The notes under the pieces: generated by a model
The model's input: the letters and a program-made list of their open reading frames with translations, nothing else
The model's database searches: none
What the model was told of the DNA's origin: nothing
Position numbers and translations under genes: made by a program
Part shown: positions 36,526-45,952 of the stretch, in pieces
How the letters are laid out: each line of letters opens with the position of its first letter
Numbering within the stretch: position 1 is the first letter of the stretch
From: Thiobacillus sp.
Lineage (GTDB): Bacteria > Pseudomonadota > Gammaproteobacteria > Burkholderiales > Thiobacillaceae
Direction: 5' to 3'
DNA length: 64,000 nt
Assembly: GCA_021166845.1 (NCBI GenBank)
Contig: JAJPEP010000097.1
Location: 30,995-94,994 of the forward strand

Positions 36526-37098
36526 TCAGTCGATGGTTTCGAACAGGGTAACGACCTTGGTCACGCCTGAGCTGGTACGCGCGATGTCGGCGGCGATCCC
36601 GGCTTCGGCCGGCGTCACCAGCCCCATCAGGTAGACCACGCCGGACTCGGTCACCACCTTGATCTTGGTGCCGGGCACGCGTTCGTCGCGCAGCAGGCGC
36701 GCCTTGACGTTGCCGGTGATGGTGGTGTCGTTGGCCCGGGCGGTGAACGAGGTGACGCCCGAGATGCCGAGTTCGTTGAACACCGTGCGCACGTCGGGAA
36801 CGCCCTTGACGACCTCGGCGGCGCGCGAGCGGGTGGGCTCGTCCGGCACCTGGCCGGTGAGCAGCACCTGGCGGTTGTAGCTGGTCACGGAGATGTTGCC
36901 GGTGTTTTCCGGGATGGCTTCGCGCAGGCGGTTCATCGCACGCAATTCGATTTCCTGGTCGCCGACGAACACGCCGGCGGTGCGGCGGTCGAGCGCAACC
37001 GCCGTACCCGTGGCGGCGCCGCCCACGGCGACCGCGGCACATCCGTGCAATTGCGACAGCGCCACACCCACCAGCGCGATATGGATCAGTTTGTTCAT
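36526..37098 (-). CDS. dolP: Two-BON-domain outer-membrane lipoprotein
   Basis: 190 aa from the ATG at 37096-37098, overlapping the diaA stop by 4 nt. Lipobox LHGC near residue 20. Two BON domains: [23 protein letters not shown] and [19 protein letters not shown] are their core strands. E. coli DolP (YraP) supports outer-membrane integrity and BAM function. Its position beside diaA, yraN and rsmI is the conserved neighbourhood. Confidence 0.92.
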   Translation of the reverse strand: MNKLIHIALVGVALSQLHGCAAVAVGGAATGTAVALDRRTAGVFVGDQEIELRAMNRLREAIPENTGNISVTSYNRQVLLTGQVPDEPTRSRAAEVVKGVPDVRTVFNELGISGVTSFTARANDTTITGNVKARLLRDERVPGTKIKVVTESGVVYLMGLVTPAEAGIAADIARTSSGVTKVVTLFETID

Positions 37099-37688
37099 TC
37101 CTCTACTCCCAGTAAAACGCTGTCCACCGCATCGCACAGGCAATGGATGGCCAGCATATGGACTTCATGAATGCGCGCCGCGGATTCGGCGGGCACGCTG
37201 AGGCAGACGTCATCTTCCTGCATTTGTTCCCCCAGCGCACCGCCGTCGTTCCCCGTCAGGGCGATCACCGGCATGCTGCGCGCGTGAGCGGCGGCCACCG
37301 CCTGCAGCACGCTGGGCGAGTTGCCGCTGCTGGAAATCGCCAGCAGCAGGTCGCCCGGCTGCCCCAGCGCCTTCACCTGGCGCGCAAACACCTGATCGTA
37401 GGCGAGGTCGTTGGCGATCGAAGTCAGGGTGGACGTATCGGCGGTCAGGGCCACCGCCGCCAGGCCGGGGCGCTCCTGCTCGAAGCGGTTGATCATGTGG
37501 GAGGCGAAATGCTGCGCATCCGTTGCCGAACCGCCGTTGCCGCAGACCAGGATTTTCCCGCCCTGCGCGAGGCAATGCACCATGTGACGCGCGGCCTGCT
37601 CAATCGCCGGAACAAGCGCCCCGGCAGCATCCAGCTTGGTCTGCGCCGAGGCCTGGAAATGGCCGAAAATTCTGTCGTGTAGGGGCAT
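37095..37688 (-). CDS. diaA: SIS-domain DnaA initiator-associating protein / phosphoheptose isomerase-like
   Basis: 197 aa. SIS fold with GGKILVCGNGGSATDAQHFASHMINRFEQ and LLAISSSGNSPSVLQAV. It is homologous to GmhA, but its place between yraN and dolP is the diaA position, so a role in replication initiation through DnaA is favoured. Isomerase activity cannot be excluded from sequence. Confidence 0.85.
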   Translation of the reverse strand: MPLHDRIFGHFQASAQTKLDAAGALVPAIEQAARHMVHCLAQGGKILVCGNGGSATDAQHFASHMINRFEQERPGLAAVALTADTSTLTSIANDLAYDQVFARQVKALGQPGDLLLAISSSGNSPSVLQAVAAAHARSMPVIALTGNDGGALGEQMQEDDVCLSVPAESAARIHEVHMLAIHCLCDAVDSVLLGVEE

Positions 37689-37725
37689 GAGGGCGCGCGT
37701 GAACTACGAAACATTCGAGCCCGGA

Positions 37726-38076
37726 TTATCCCACATCGTCGAAAGCGTTCTTGATCCAGTCCGGCACGCCATCGCCGGACAGCGCCACCACGTCGAAGCG
37801 GCACGGCGGCAGCGTTTTCAGCGTGGCCAGATACTGGCGCGCGGCGGCCAGCAGCTTCTTCTGCTTTGCCGGCGTCACGCTGGCGGCGGCGCCGCCGAAA
37901 TCGCCGCGGCTGCGCAGCCGTACCTCGACGAACACCCGGGTGGGACCGTCCTGCATGATGAGGTCGATCTCGCCGAAGCGGCAGCGCCAGTTGCGCGTGA
38001 CGAGCTTCAGGCCGTGCGTTCGCAGAAAGGCTTCGGCGCGCGATTCGGCGGTTTGCCCGATCAGGGATTTCAACAT
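37726..38076 (-). CDS. yraN: UPF0102 family protein YraN
   Basis: 116 aa from the ATG at 38074-38076. The YraN nuclease-like core is visible: FLRTHGLKLVTRNWRCRFGEIDLI, then FVEVRLRSRGDFGG (E-x-K/R type). The family is related to Holliday-junction resolvases but has no proven function. Divergent from rsmI with 18 nt between start codons, the usual arrangement in betaproteobacteria. Confidence 0.92.
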   Translation of the reverse strand: MLKSLIGQTAESRAEAFLRTHGLKLVTRNWRCRFGEIDLIMQDGPTRVFVEVRLRSRGDFGGAAASVTPAKQKKLLAAARQYLATLKTLPPCRFDVVALSGDGVPDWIKNAFDDVG

Positions 38077-38094
38077 CTGCGACAATGACGGCCC

Positions 38095-38967
38095 ATGAAC
38101 GAATCGACCCATCATACCCGCCTGCCGCCCGCGCTCTACGTCGTCGCCACGCCGAGCGGCAACCTCGGCGTCATCACGCTGCGCGCGCTCGACACGCTGA
38201 AATGCGTGGACCGCGTGGCGGCGGAAGACACCCGCGTGTCGGGACAGCTGCTGGCGCATTTCGATATCGGAAAACCGCTGGTGTCGATCCGCGAACACAA
38301 CGAACGCGCCGCCGCCGGCAAGGTGATCGCGTGGATCGCCGCCGGCGAGGCGGTGGCCTACGTGTCGGATGCCGGCACGCCCGCGGTGTCCGACCCCGGC
38401 GCGCGGCTGGTGGCGGCGGTGCGTGCGGCGGGCCTGACGGTGGTGCCGATCCCCGGCGCCGCGGCGGTGACCGCGGCGCTGTCGGTCGCCGGCATCGAAT
38501 CCGGGCAGTGGCTGTTCCACGGTTTCCTGCCGCCCAAATCCGGCGCGCGCCGTGCGCAACTGCAAACCCTGGCGGCGCTGCCGGCGGCGCTGGTGTTCTA
38601 CGAGGCGCCGCATCGCATCGAGGAGACGCTGGCCGACATGGCGGCGGTGCTGGACGGCGCCCGACCGGTGACGCTGGCGCGCGAGCTCACCAAGCGCTTC
38701 GAGAACATCGTCACCCTGCCGCTCGCCGAGGCGCCCGCCTGGCTCGCCGCCGACCCCAACCACGTGCGTGGCGAATTCGTCGTCATCGTGCATCCGCCTG
38801 CAGCAGCAGCCGCGATGGTCGACGCGGAAGCGATGCGCGTGCTCGACGTGCTGCTGGGCGAACTGCCGCCGACGCTGGCGGCCAAACTGGCGGCGAAAAT
38901 CACCGGCCGCAGCAAGGCCGAACTCTATAAAATGACCCTCGCATTGAAACCGCAGGACGAAGCATGA
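38095..38967 (+). CDS. rsmI: 16S rRNA (cytidine1402-2'-O)-methyltransferase
   Basis: 290 aa. SAM-dependent tetrapyrrole-methylase fold: [69 protein letters not shown] and [15 protein letters not shown]. It adds the 2'-O-methyl of C1402 in the ribosomal P site. The stop overlaps the pyrC start by 4 nt, so the two are coupled. Confidence 0.95.
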   Translation: MNESTHHTRLPPALYVVATPSGNLGVITLRALDTLKCVDRVAAEDTRVSGQLLAHFDIGKPLVSIREHNERAAAGKVIAWIAAGEAVAYVSDAGTPAVSDPGARLVAAVRAAGLTVVPIPGAAAVTAALSVAGIESGQWLFHGFLPPKSGARRAQLQTLAALPAALVFYEAPHRIEETLADMAAVLDGARPVTLARELTKRFENIVTLPLAEAPAWLAADPNHVRGEFVVIVHPPAAAAAMVDAEAMRVLDVLLGELPPTLAAKLAAKITGRSKAELYKMTLALKPQDEA

Positions 38968-39998
38968 CCGACACCCTCACGATCACCCGCCCCGACGACT
39001 GGCACATCCATTTCCGCGACGGCGCCGCCATGCGGAGCGTGCTGCCCGACACCGCGCGCGTGTTCGGCCGCGCCATCGCCATGCCCAACCTGAGGCCGCC
39101 GGTGGTCAACGTGGCCGATGCGGCGGCGTACCGCGAGCGCCTGCTGGCGGCCGCGAGCGGGACCGCGTTCGAGCCGCTGATGACGCTCTACCTCACCGAC
39201 AACACGACGCCCGAGGAAATCCGCCGCGCGCGGGCAAGCGGCTTTGTCCATGCGGTGAAGTATTACCCGGCCGGAGCGACCACCAATTCGGACTCCGGCG
39301 TCACCGAACTCGCCAGGGCGTACAAGGCCATCGCGGCGATGGAAGAAGCCGGCATGCCGCTCTTGCTGCACGGCGAAGTGGTCGATCCCGAGGTCGACGT
39401 GTTCGACCGCGAAGCGGTGTTCATCGAGCGCCACCTGACCCCGCTGCTGCGCGACTTCCCCCAGCTCAAAATCGTGCTCGAACACATCACCACGCGCCAG
39501 GCCGCCGAGTTCGTCGCCGCCGCGCCGGCCAACGTCGCCGCCACCGTCACCGTGCATCACCTGCTGTACAACCGCAACGCCATGTTCAAGGGCGGCATCC
39601 GCCCGCACATGTATTGCCTGCCGGTGCTGAAACGCGAACAGCATCGCCAGGCGCTGGTGGCCGCGGCCATCTCCGGCAACCCCAAGTTCTTCCTCGGCAC
39701 CGATTCCGCCCCGCATGCCGTGGGCGCCAAGGAAACCGCCTGCGGCTGCGCCGGCATCTATACCGCGCATGCCGCGATCGAACTCTATGCCGAAGCGTTC
39801 GAAGACGCCGGCGCGCTCGACAAGCTCGAAGCCTTCGCCAGCTTCCACGGCGCCGACTTCTACGGCCTGCCGCGCAACACCGACACCATCACCCTCAAGC
39901 GCGAAAGCTGGGACGCGCCGGCCCGCCTCAAAATGGGCGAGGAAAGCCTGGTGCCGCTGCGCGCAGGCGAAGCCATCCGCTGGCGCGTCGTCGCATAA
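38964..39998 (+). CDS. pyrC: Dihydroorotase
   Basis: 344 aa, type II dihydroorotase. Metal ligands: [11 protein letters not shown] (HxH), the carboxylated Lys in [34 protein letters not shown] and FLGTDSAPH. It closes the pyrimidine ring (carbamoyl-aspartate to dihydroorotate). Coupled to rsmI by ATGA. Followed by a 444-nt non-coding gap that marks the edge of an accessory island. Confidence 0.95.
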   Translation: MTDTLTITRPDDWHIHFRDGAAMRSVLPDTARVFGRAIAMPNLRPPVVNVADAAAYRERLLAAASGTAFEPLMTLYLTDNTTPEEIRRARASGFVHAVKYYPAGATTNSDSGVTELARAYKAIAAMEEAGMPLLLHGEVVDPEVDVFDREAVFIERHLTPLLRDFPQLKIVLEHITTRQAAEFVAAAPANVAATVTVHHLLYNRNAMFKGGIRPHMYCLPVLKREQHRQALVAAAISGNPKFFLGTDSAPHAVGAKETACGCAGIYTAHAAIELYAEAFEDAGALDKLEAFASFHGADFYGLPRNTDTITLKRESWDAPARLKMGEESLVPLRAGEAIRWRVVA

Positions 39999-40442
39999 AT
40001 CGGTATTTGACGGGCTGAGTCTGGACGCCCATTGCCCAGCGAGTAGCGTTGGTCGTCATAGGGCAATGCCCGCAGCCGGCCAACTGCGGTCACAGAGTAC
40101 GCCGAAACCATGCGTTCCTGGACGACCGGTGTACCTTGGCAAGCTGCCGGCGGCCGAGCTGGCATGGTCGGCAAGTCATCGGCCATTCCAGGCGCTCGCT
40201 GGCTTGCGGATCTCGGTCAGCAATACTGCGGTTACCTCTCACTCTGCTGCGAGCGACGCTGAACAGCGGCTTCTCGATTTGACGAATGCGAACTCTCGAC
40301 CCGGTAGACTTGTCCGGTCTTCGGCATAATGGAGAGACTCTATCTAAGGAATCCCAGAACAGATGGGGCTGTACTGGGCAAATGTCTAGCGGAATCGCAC
40401 CACGTCGACAATCACGAACAGAATGATTGCAAGGGAGGCAAA
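39999..40442. other. Spacer of 444 nt, no supportable gene
   Basis: No RNA gene, terminator hairpin with T-run or convincing protein was seen. Short frames on both strands show no family resemblance. A TTGACG element occurs at 40279-40284 without a well-spaced -10. This is the left boundary of the SbcD-like/SMC/toxin-antitoxin island. Confidence 0.5.
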
Positions 40443-41564
40443 TTGATCAGGCTGCTACATACCGCCGACTGGCAGATAGGCAAATGCTACGGGCAGTTCG
40501 AGCCGGATGAAGCGGCTCTGCTCGCCGAGGCGCGTTTCAACACCGTCGAGCGGATCGCTGCGCTGGCGCTCGAACGGCAGGTCGATCTGGTTGTGGTGGC
40601 CGGCGATGTCTTCGACGCCCAGGGCGTGTCCGACAAGACCATTCATCGTCTGTTTCATGCCATGCGAGGCTACGCCGGCCCTTGGCTGCTGATACCGGGC
40701 AACCACGATGCCGGCCTGGCCGAATCGGTCTGGACCCGAGCTGCCCGGCTCACGGCCATCCCCGACAACGTTCATGTCTGCCTGAATGCCGAGCCCCTGT
40801 TACTGGAGGCACTCGGCGTCGCCATCCTTCCCGCGCCGCTAACCCAGCGCCACACCTACAACGATTTGACCGAATGGTTCGCAGGCGCAGACACGCCCGC
40901 CGGCATGCTTCGCATCGGTCTGGCGCACGGCAGTGTTCTGGGCATCCTGGCGGAAGAAATCGACTCGGCCAACCCCATCGCCGCTGGCCGAGCCGAACAG
41001 GCCAGGCTGGATTACCTCGCCTTGGGCGACTGGCATGGCACCAAGCAGGTGGACGCGCGCACCTGGTACAGCGGCACGCCCGAAACCGACCGCTTCAAGG
41101 CCAACGACTCCGGCCAGACGCTGCTGGTCGAACTGGCCGGGCCGGGTGAGTCAGCCGTGGTCACCTCGATTACAACCGGGCAATACCTCTGGCAGTCGCT
41201 GAGCATGACGCTCCAGGTCGCCAGCGACATCGATCAGGTTCTGTTGCAACTGGCCGAATTCGGCCAGACCGACGTGGTGAAACTGGTCCTGTCCGGCCAG
41301 GCCGACCTCGCCGGGTATCGCCGTCTGCAAGCCTCGATTGCTCAAGCACAAGGCCGGGCACGCTGTCTGCAAGCCGACCTTTCGGCCTTGCGCCTGGAGC
41401 CCACCGACGAAGACATCGACGCCATCCAGGCCGACGGCTACCTTGGCGAAGTCATCGCCGAACTACGGGCCGGCCAGGACGGCGCCGATGCAGATATAGT
41501 CCGAGATGCCCTGGCCCTGCTCGCCGGCATCCTCGACGAACGGCGGGCGGAGGCGACATCGTGA
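40443..41564 (+). CDS. SbcD/Mre11-like DNA repair nuclease
   Basis: 373 aa from TTG 40443 with GGGAGG 4 nt upstream. Calcineurin-like phosphoesterase motifs: HTADWQIGK (motif I; Gln where SbcD has His of D-x-H), VVVAGDVFD, IPGNHD, GLAHGS and ALGDWHG. It should be an SbcD-type nuclease working with the ATPase that overlaps it by 4 nt. It is distinct from the housekeeping sbcCD by its motif I and its unusual partner. DNA-end processing or defence against foreign DNA is plausible. Confidence 0.85.
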   Translation: MIRLLHTADWQIGKCYGQFEPDEAALLAEARFNTVERIAALALERQVDLVVVAGDVFDAQGVSDKTIHRLFHAMRGYAGPWLLIPGNHDAGLAESVWTRAARLTAIPDNVHVCLNAEPLLLEALGVAILPAPLTQRHTYNDLTEWFAGADTPAGMLRIGLAHGSVLGILAEEIDSANPIAAGRAEQARLDYLALGDWHGTKQVDARTWYSGTPETDRFKANDSGQTLLVELAGPGESAVVTSITTGQYLWQSLSMTLQVASDIDQVLLQLAEFGQTDVVKLVLSGQADLAGYRRLQASIAQAQGRARCLQADLSALRLEPTDEDIDAIQADGYLGEVIAELRAGQDGADADIVRDALALLAGILDERRAEATS

Positions 41565-44224
41565 AGCTGACCCGCATCCGCATCGAACAATTCAAACAGT
41601 TCCGCCAGCCGTTTGAAATCGCCGACCTGGAACCCGGCCTGAACCTGTTCACCGGCGCCAATGAAGCCGGCAAGAGCACCATCGTCGCGGCGATACGCGC
41701 CGCCTTTTTCGAGCGTCACCGTTCGGGCAGCGTCGACGACCTGCGCCCCTGGGGCGATGCCTCCGCCTCGCCCAGCGTCGAACTGGAGTTCACCATCGGC
41801 GCCGAGACCTACCGCCTCGGCAAGCGTTTCCTCGGCAAGAAGCGCTGTGAGCTGCAGGCCGGACCGCAGCATCTGGACGGCGTCGAAGCCGAAGACCATC
41901 TCGCCGAACTGCTCGGTTTCCAGCACGCCGGCAAGGGCGTCAGCAAAGCCGAACACTGGGGTATCCCCGGCCTGCTCTGGATCCAGCAAGGCAGCGCCCA
42001 GGATCTGCGCGAATCCGTCGGCCACGCCACCAACCACCTGCGCAGTGTCCTCAACACCTCCCTCGGCGAGATTGCCAGCAGCGGCGGTGACGAAGTTCTG
42101 GCGAAAGTCGAAGTGCTGCGCAACGAGTTGCTGACTGCCACCACCGGCAAACCGCGCGGCGCGTATCAGCAGGCGCTCGAACAGGCGGCAACGCTGGAAG
42201 CCACCCTCCGGGGTCTGGACGCTGAAATTGCCGCCTATCGTGAAAAGGTCGACCGGCTGGCCACGCTGCGCCGCAACCATGCCGTCGACGAGGCCGAACA
42301 GCCCTGGACGGCTTTCCGCCAACAGGAACAAGCCGCTGCGGCTAGTCTGGATGCCATCCGCCAGGTCGAGGCCGCCTTGCAGTCGGACCGGCAACGCGCC
42401 GGCCAGATCGAGGCCCAGGTCAAATTGTTGCGCGGCCAGCTCGATACCCTTGCCAGCCAGGAGCGGGCAGTTGCTTCCCGCCGGACGGCGCTTGAAAACG
42501 CCGATAAGGAACGCCACGCCAACAACACCTTGGTCGAGCAATGGCAATCCAGGACACAGGAAGCGACAGACCGCCACACCGCCTTGCGTGAGGCCCTGCG
42601 CCTGGCGCGGCAGGAAGCTACCCGGCGCGATCTGGACCGCCAAATGAACGAACTCAAACGCAAGCAGGAAACCACTGCCGACGCCCTCGCCCGGGCCGAG
42701 ACCGAGCAGGCCGACCTGAGCGCGCTGCAGAAGCAACTGGCCGAAACAGAAATCGATCCCAAAGACCTGAACACCCTCAAGGAGCAACAAAGCGAATTAC
42801 GCGAACTGCGTATTCGGCGCGATACGGCCGCCACCCGGCTTCTCTTTGTCTTGACTGACGGCAGCCGGATCGAGATCGGCCAGGAAGCCGTCACCGGCAG
42901 CGGCGACCGCCTGCTGACCGAAACCACACGTGTCACCTTGCCTGGTCTGGGCCAACTCGACATCACCCCCGGCGGCGCTGACCTGGCCGAACTCGGCCGT
43001 CAGGAACAGGCCCTGGCCGACAGCCATGCTGCCCTGCTGCAACGGCTGGGCCTCGACAGTCTGGAAGCCGCCGAAGCCCGCCATCAAAGTCACACCCAGC
43101 ACCAAGCCGAAGCCAGGACCGCAACCGCCACGCTCAAGGCCCTCGCCCCCAAAGGCATAGACGCCCTGCGTGCCGAACTCACTGCTCACGACGCCCGTTC
43201 CGGAGAAATCGAACAAGCTCTCGCCCGCCTGCCGGTCGCGCCGGAAAACATTTCCGAACTCCCATCGGTCTCCCAAGCCGAAGCCGCCGAAGACTCCGCC
43301 CGACAGTCTCTCGACCAGATCAACCAGCAACTCAACGAGGCGCGAATCGCCGCCGGCAACGCTCAGACCGCCCACGAATCCGCAGCCCGCGAACTGGCTG
43401 CCGCCCAGGCTGTGCTCGACGCACCCGACCGCGCCGCGCGTCTGTCGGCCGCCAATCAGAATCTGGTCGATGCCCGCGCCGAGCAAGTCATTCTGGCCGG
43501 CCGTATCGAGGCACGAGCCCGGCAAGTCGCCGCGGCTAATCCAGACATCCTCCAGCAGGATGTCGAACGCGTCCGCGCGAGCGCCGGGCAACTCGAAAAA
43601 CAGCACGCCGAACGCCGCGACACCCTGATGCGCCTGGAGGTCGAGCTACAGACCACCGGCGCCCAGGGGCTGGAAGAACGCCGGGCCGAAGCGGCGCGCG
43701 ACCAGGAACAAGTCCGCCGCCGCAGCGACGAGTTGCAACGCCGCGCCCTGGCTCTCGACCACCTGCTCAAGCTGCTGCGCGACAAGCGCGCCGTGCTTAC
43801 CCGCAAACTCCAGGCGCCGCTGCAAAAGCACCTCAACCGCTATCTGCAACTGCTGTTCCCCCGCGCCAGCCTGGACATCGACGAGAACCTTACGCCCGGC
43901 CCGCTCACACGTCCGGGTAGCAACGGTGCAGAAACCAGCCTGTTCGAAGAACTCAGTTTTGGCGCCCGCGAACAAATGGGGGTCATCAGCCGCCTGGCCT
44001 ACGCCGACCTGCTCAAGGAAGCCGACCGGCCCACCCTCATCATTCTCGACGACGCGCTGGTCCACAGCGACGAAACGCGACTGGCGCAAATGAAACGCCT
44101 GCTGTTCGACGCCGCAACACGGCATCAAATCCTGCTCTTCACCTGCCATCCGGCGAACTGGCGGGATTTGGGGGTAGGTGCAAGGTCGCTGGAAACCCTC
44201 CGCGCCAGCAACAAAGCTGGCTAA
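41561..44224 (+). CDS. SMC/Rad50-like ATPase without zinc hook
   Basis: 887 aa from a GTG overlapping the nuclease stop. Walker A TGANEAGKST (residues 31-40); ABC-type signature region LSFGAREQMGVISRL (about 798-812); Walker B TLIILDDALVHSD (about 825-837); the two are linked by long coiled-coil arms rich in Gln, Glu, Ala and Arg. At the arm tip (about residues 430-480) there is no CxxC hook. Instead a beta-rich segment is seen (SRIEIGQEAVTGSGDRLL, LPGLGQLDITPGGADLAE). It is shorter than E. coli SbcC. Probably forms the ATP-driven partner of the nuclease. Confidence 0.85.
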   Translation: MKLTRIRIEQFKQFRQPFEIADLEPGLNLFTGANEAGKSTIVAAIRAAFFERHRSGSVDDLRPWGDASASPSVELEFTIGAETYRLGKRFLGKKRCELQAGPQHLDGVEAEDHLAELLGFQHAGKGVSKAEHWGIPGLLWIQQGSAQDLRESVGHATNHLRSVLNTSLGEIASSGGDEVLAKVEVLRNELLTATTGKPRGAYQQALEQAATLEATLRGLDAEIAAYREKVDRLATLRRNHAVDEAEQPWTAFRQQEQAAAASLDAIRQVEAALQSDRQRAGQIEAQVKLLRGQLDTLASQERAVASRRTALENADKERHANNTLVEQWQSRTQEATDRHTALREALRLARQEATRRDLDRQMNELKRKQETTADALARAETEQADLSALQKQLAETEIDPKDLNTLKEQQSELRELRIRRDTAATRLLFVLTDGSRIEIGQEAVTGSGDRLLTETTRVTLPGLGQLDITPGGADLAELGRQEQALADSHAALLQRLGLDSLEAAEARHQSHTQHQAEARTATATLKALAPKGIDALRAELTAHDARSGEIEQALARLPVAPENISELPSVSQAEAAEDSARQSLDQINQQLNEARIAAGNAQTAHESAARELAAAQAVLDAPDRAARLSAANQNLVDARAEQVILAGRIEARARQVAAANPDILQQDVERVRASAGQLEKQHAERRDTLMRLEVELQTTGAQGLEERRAEAARDQEQVRRRSDELQRRALALDHLLKLLRDKRAVLTRKLQAPLQKHLNRYLQLLFPRASLDIDENLTPGPLTRPGSNGAETSLFEELSFGAREQMGVISRLAYADLLKEADRPTLIILDDALVHSDETRLAQMKRLLFDAATRHQILLFTCHPANWRDLGVGARSLETLRASNKAG

Positions 44225-44246
44225 TTATGGTGCGTTGAACCATAAT
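44224..44246. promoter_or_regulatory. Toxin-antitoxin operator palindrome on the start codon
   Basis: ATTATGGT (44224-44231) and ACCATAAT (44239-44246) form a perfect 8-bp inverted repeat with a 7-nt spacer GCGTTGA. It begins on the last base of the SMC-like gene's stop codon and covers the first two bases of the toxin's ATG. It is a likely site for autorepression by the HTH antitoxin encoded downstream. Confidence 0.7.
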
Positions 44247-44538
44247 GAAGACCACCCAGTTGTTTCGTCGCAAGTTCCAGCGCGGGAGCGTCATCGTGGA
44301 AATGGTCATCTGGCGTCTGCCCAAAGCCACGCCAGACCGGCCCCACGGCATCAAGTACCGCTTCTACTGCGGACGCGACAGTGCGTGCCTTGTCCGCTAC
44401 GACAACGAAGCCGGCAAAGGCGACCACCGCCACTACGGCGAACTGGAAGAGTCCTACGCCTTCACCGGCGTGGACCAACTGATCGAGGATTTTCGTAACG
44501 ACTGCGCCCGCCTCGCGGGCTGGGAGTGGGACACATGA
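44245..44538 (+). CDS. tumE: TumE-family (DUF6516) toxin
   Basis: 97 aa. The sequence fits the TumE/DUF6516 group: SVIVEMVIWRLP, GIKYRFYCGRDSACLVRYDNEAGKGDHRHYG and a C-terminal FTGVDQLIEDFRND. The stop overlaps the downstream HTH gene (ATGA), the usual toxin-first order of this family. The mechanism is not established by sequence; RNA cleavage has been suggested for relatives. It starts 20 nt after the SMC-like gene and may be co-transcribed with it as well as from its own palindrome-bearing promoter. Confidence 0.65.
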   Translation: MKTTQLFRRKFQRGSVIVEMVIWRLPKATPDRPHGIKYRFYCGRDSACLVRYDNEAGKGDHRHYGELEESYAFTGVDQLIEDFRNDCARLAGWEWDT

Positions 44539-44891
44539 GCAAGGTTGAAATCACCATCACCACGCCAGCCCAGGCGTTGAAAGACGCCGCATCGGTCTGG
44601 CGGCGCATCGAAGCGGGCGACGAGACCATCGTGCCCACCATCAGCTTCGGCTCCCCTTCGGAACTGTTCGCCGCCATCACCGACCGACGCCTGGAATTGC
44701 TGCGCCACGTCGCCAGCCACAATGCGCTCAACATCCACCAACTCGCCCAGGCGCTGGGGCGCGACTACAAAAACGTCCACACCGACGTGAAAGCACTGGA
44801 AGAACTGGGGCTGCTGGAACGGACGGCCGGGAAGCTTGTGGTGCCGTTTGATGAGATCGATATCAGGGTGGCGTTGCGGGAGGCGGCCTGA
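44535..44891 (+). CDS. tumA: TumA-family HTH antitoxin
   Basis: 118 aa from ATG 44535. A winged-helix domain occupies about residues 45-105: RLELLRHVASHNALNIHQLAQALGRDYKNVHTDVKALEELGLLER. This is the MarR/HVO_A0114-like fold of the partner encoded with TumE toxins. The N-terminal ~40 residues (VEITITTPAQALKDAASVWRRI) probably wrap the toxin. It is likely to bind the palindrome at 44224-44246. Confidence 0.65.
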   Translation: MSKVEITITTPAQALKDAASVWRRIEAGDETIVPTISFGSPSELFAAITDRRLELLRHVASHNALNIHQLAQALGRDYKNVHTDVKALEELGLLERTAGKLVVPFDEIDIRVALREAA

Positions 44892-45006
44892 AATACTCAC
44901 CTTCAGGAGCAATCCTATTGCTGTCCATCTTCGTACTTGCTGCGGAAATCTCACGTAATGCACAACCGAATTGCATCGCTTATTAGCGATTAATGGGAGC
45001 GATAAG

Positions 45007-45150
45007 GTGAAAGGAAAACCGTTCGACCGTTTACTAGACCTAATTTGCCAAGATCGCCTGAGAGAATCGACTCGCCGAGGTGAACTCATAGAGTCAGAGA
45101 GCGACAAAGGCAGGATCGTCAATGCCCCCGCCTTTCGACGTCTCCAGCAA
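45007..45150 (+). pseudogene. N-terminal fragment of a dGTPase-like gene
   Basis: From GTG 45007 the frame reads KPFDRLLDLICQDRLRESTR then RGELIESESDKGRIVNAPAFRRLQ, the conserved opening of dNTP triphosphohydrolases (..ES..DRDRI..SSAFRRLQ). After QQ the similarity ends at about 45150, where the antisense recombinase begins, so only ~48 of ~450 codons remain. Upstream there is a TCGCT/AGCGA palindrome at 44984-44997, possibly its control site. Confidence 0.75.
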
Positions 45151-45830
45151 GCAGGGTTGCTGGTGGTGGGGCGTTCATGTTGCAGATAGTCGGCCAGCGC
45201 CTGTCCTGTTTCCATCGGCAAGGGCAGGATTTCCTGTCGCAGCGACTTTGTGCCCCGTAACGCCACCGTGCCGACACGCCAGTCGATGTCACCGATCATG
45301 AGATGAGCGATTTCGCCGGACCGCAGCCCCATGTCCAATGCACAACGCACGATTGCGTACCCACGTTTCGGTAAGCGCAGCCCGGCGGCAAAGGAGTTCA
45401 GCAAGCGTTCGACTTCATCTGGCTTGAGCGCGCGCGGCAAGGAAGCCAGCTTCCAGTGGACGGGATTCGAGATGACGGCAGTCAGCTTGCTGACCTGGTC
45501 GCCGCAGGTGGTCCGATAGCGAAGGTAACTCCGCAACGTCACTGCCAGATGGGATGCGTGAGAGGCTGATTGGTGCGCACCCAACCGTGTTGCAAGAAAC
45601 TGGCGAATATCGTCAGGCCGCAGCTTCCCAATCTGGATGGCGTGCCTCCTGAAGTTCTCTTGCAGCAACACGCCTACGACGCGAAGTCGCCCCTTGCGCG
45701 TCCCCGCCGCCAGCCCTCGTACATCGCGCAGGTGTTCGTCGTAGCGATGCAGCTCTTCGACAATGTGATCCGCCAGTGCTGCAGGTGGCCGAGCGCCTGA
45801 CGCGGCACGGTGGGTAATGGTTTGGGTCAT
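45150..45830 (-). pseudogene. Tyrosine recombinase, C-terminus deleted
   Basis: From ATG 45828-45830 (AGGAGA 5 nt upstream) about 226 codons are intact. A SAM-like N-terminal core domain (LHRYDEHLRDVRGLAAGTRKGRLR) is followed by the start of the catalytic domain with Arg I in LDMGLRSGEIAHL and the beta-hairpin Lys in LRGTKSLRQEILPLP. Similarity stops after ERPTTSNPA. The HxxR and the nucleophilic Tyr are missing, so it cannot act. The frame continues over the dGTPase fragment and TumA in antisense as a meaningless tail. A TGAAGTGG/CCACTTCA dyad lies at 45841-45861. Confidence 0.8.
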
Positions 45831-45952
45831 GACAGTCTCCTGAAGTGGATCCACCACTTCAGACGACCGCAGAAATTATGTCCAGCTTACGGCAGCATCA
45901 CCCGCTGCCGGGCCGCATACTGTCTACCCCCTCAGCACAATCCATTCCACAA

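Noticed and set aside
44454..45149. C-terminal half of the recombinase frame, antisense to TumA and the dGTPase fragment
   Set aside because: No similarity to recombinases after PTTSNPA; it lacks HxxR and Tyr and simply continues open by chance.
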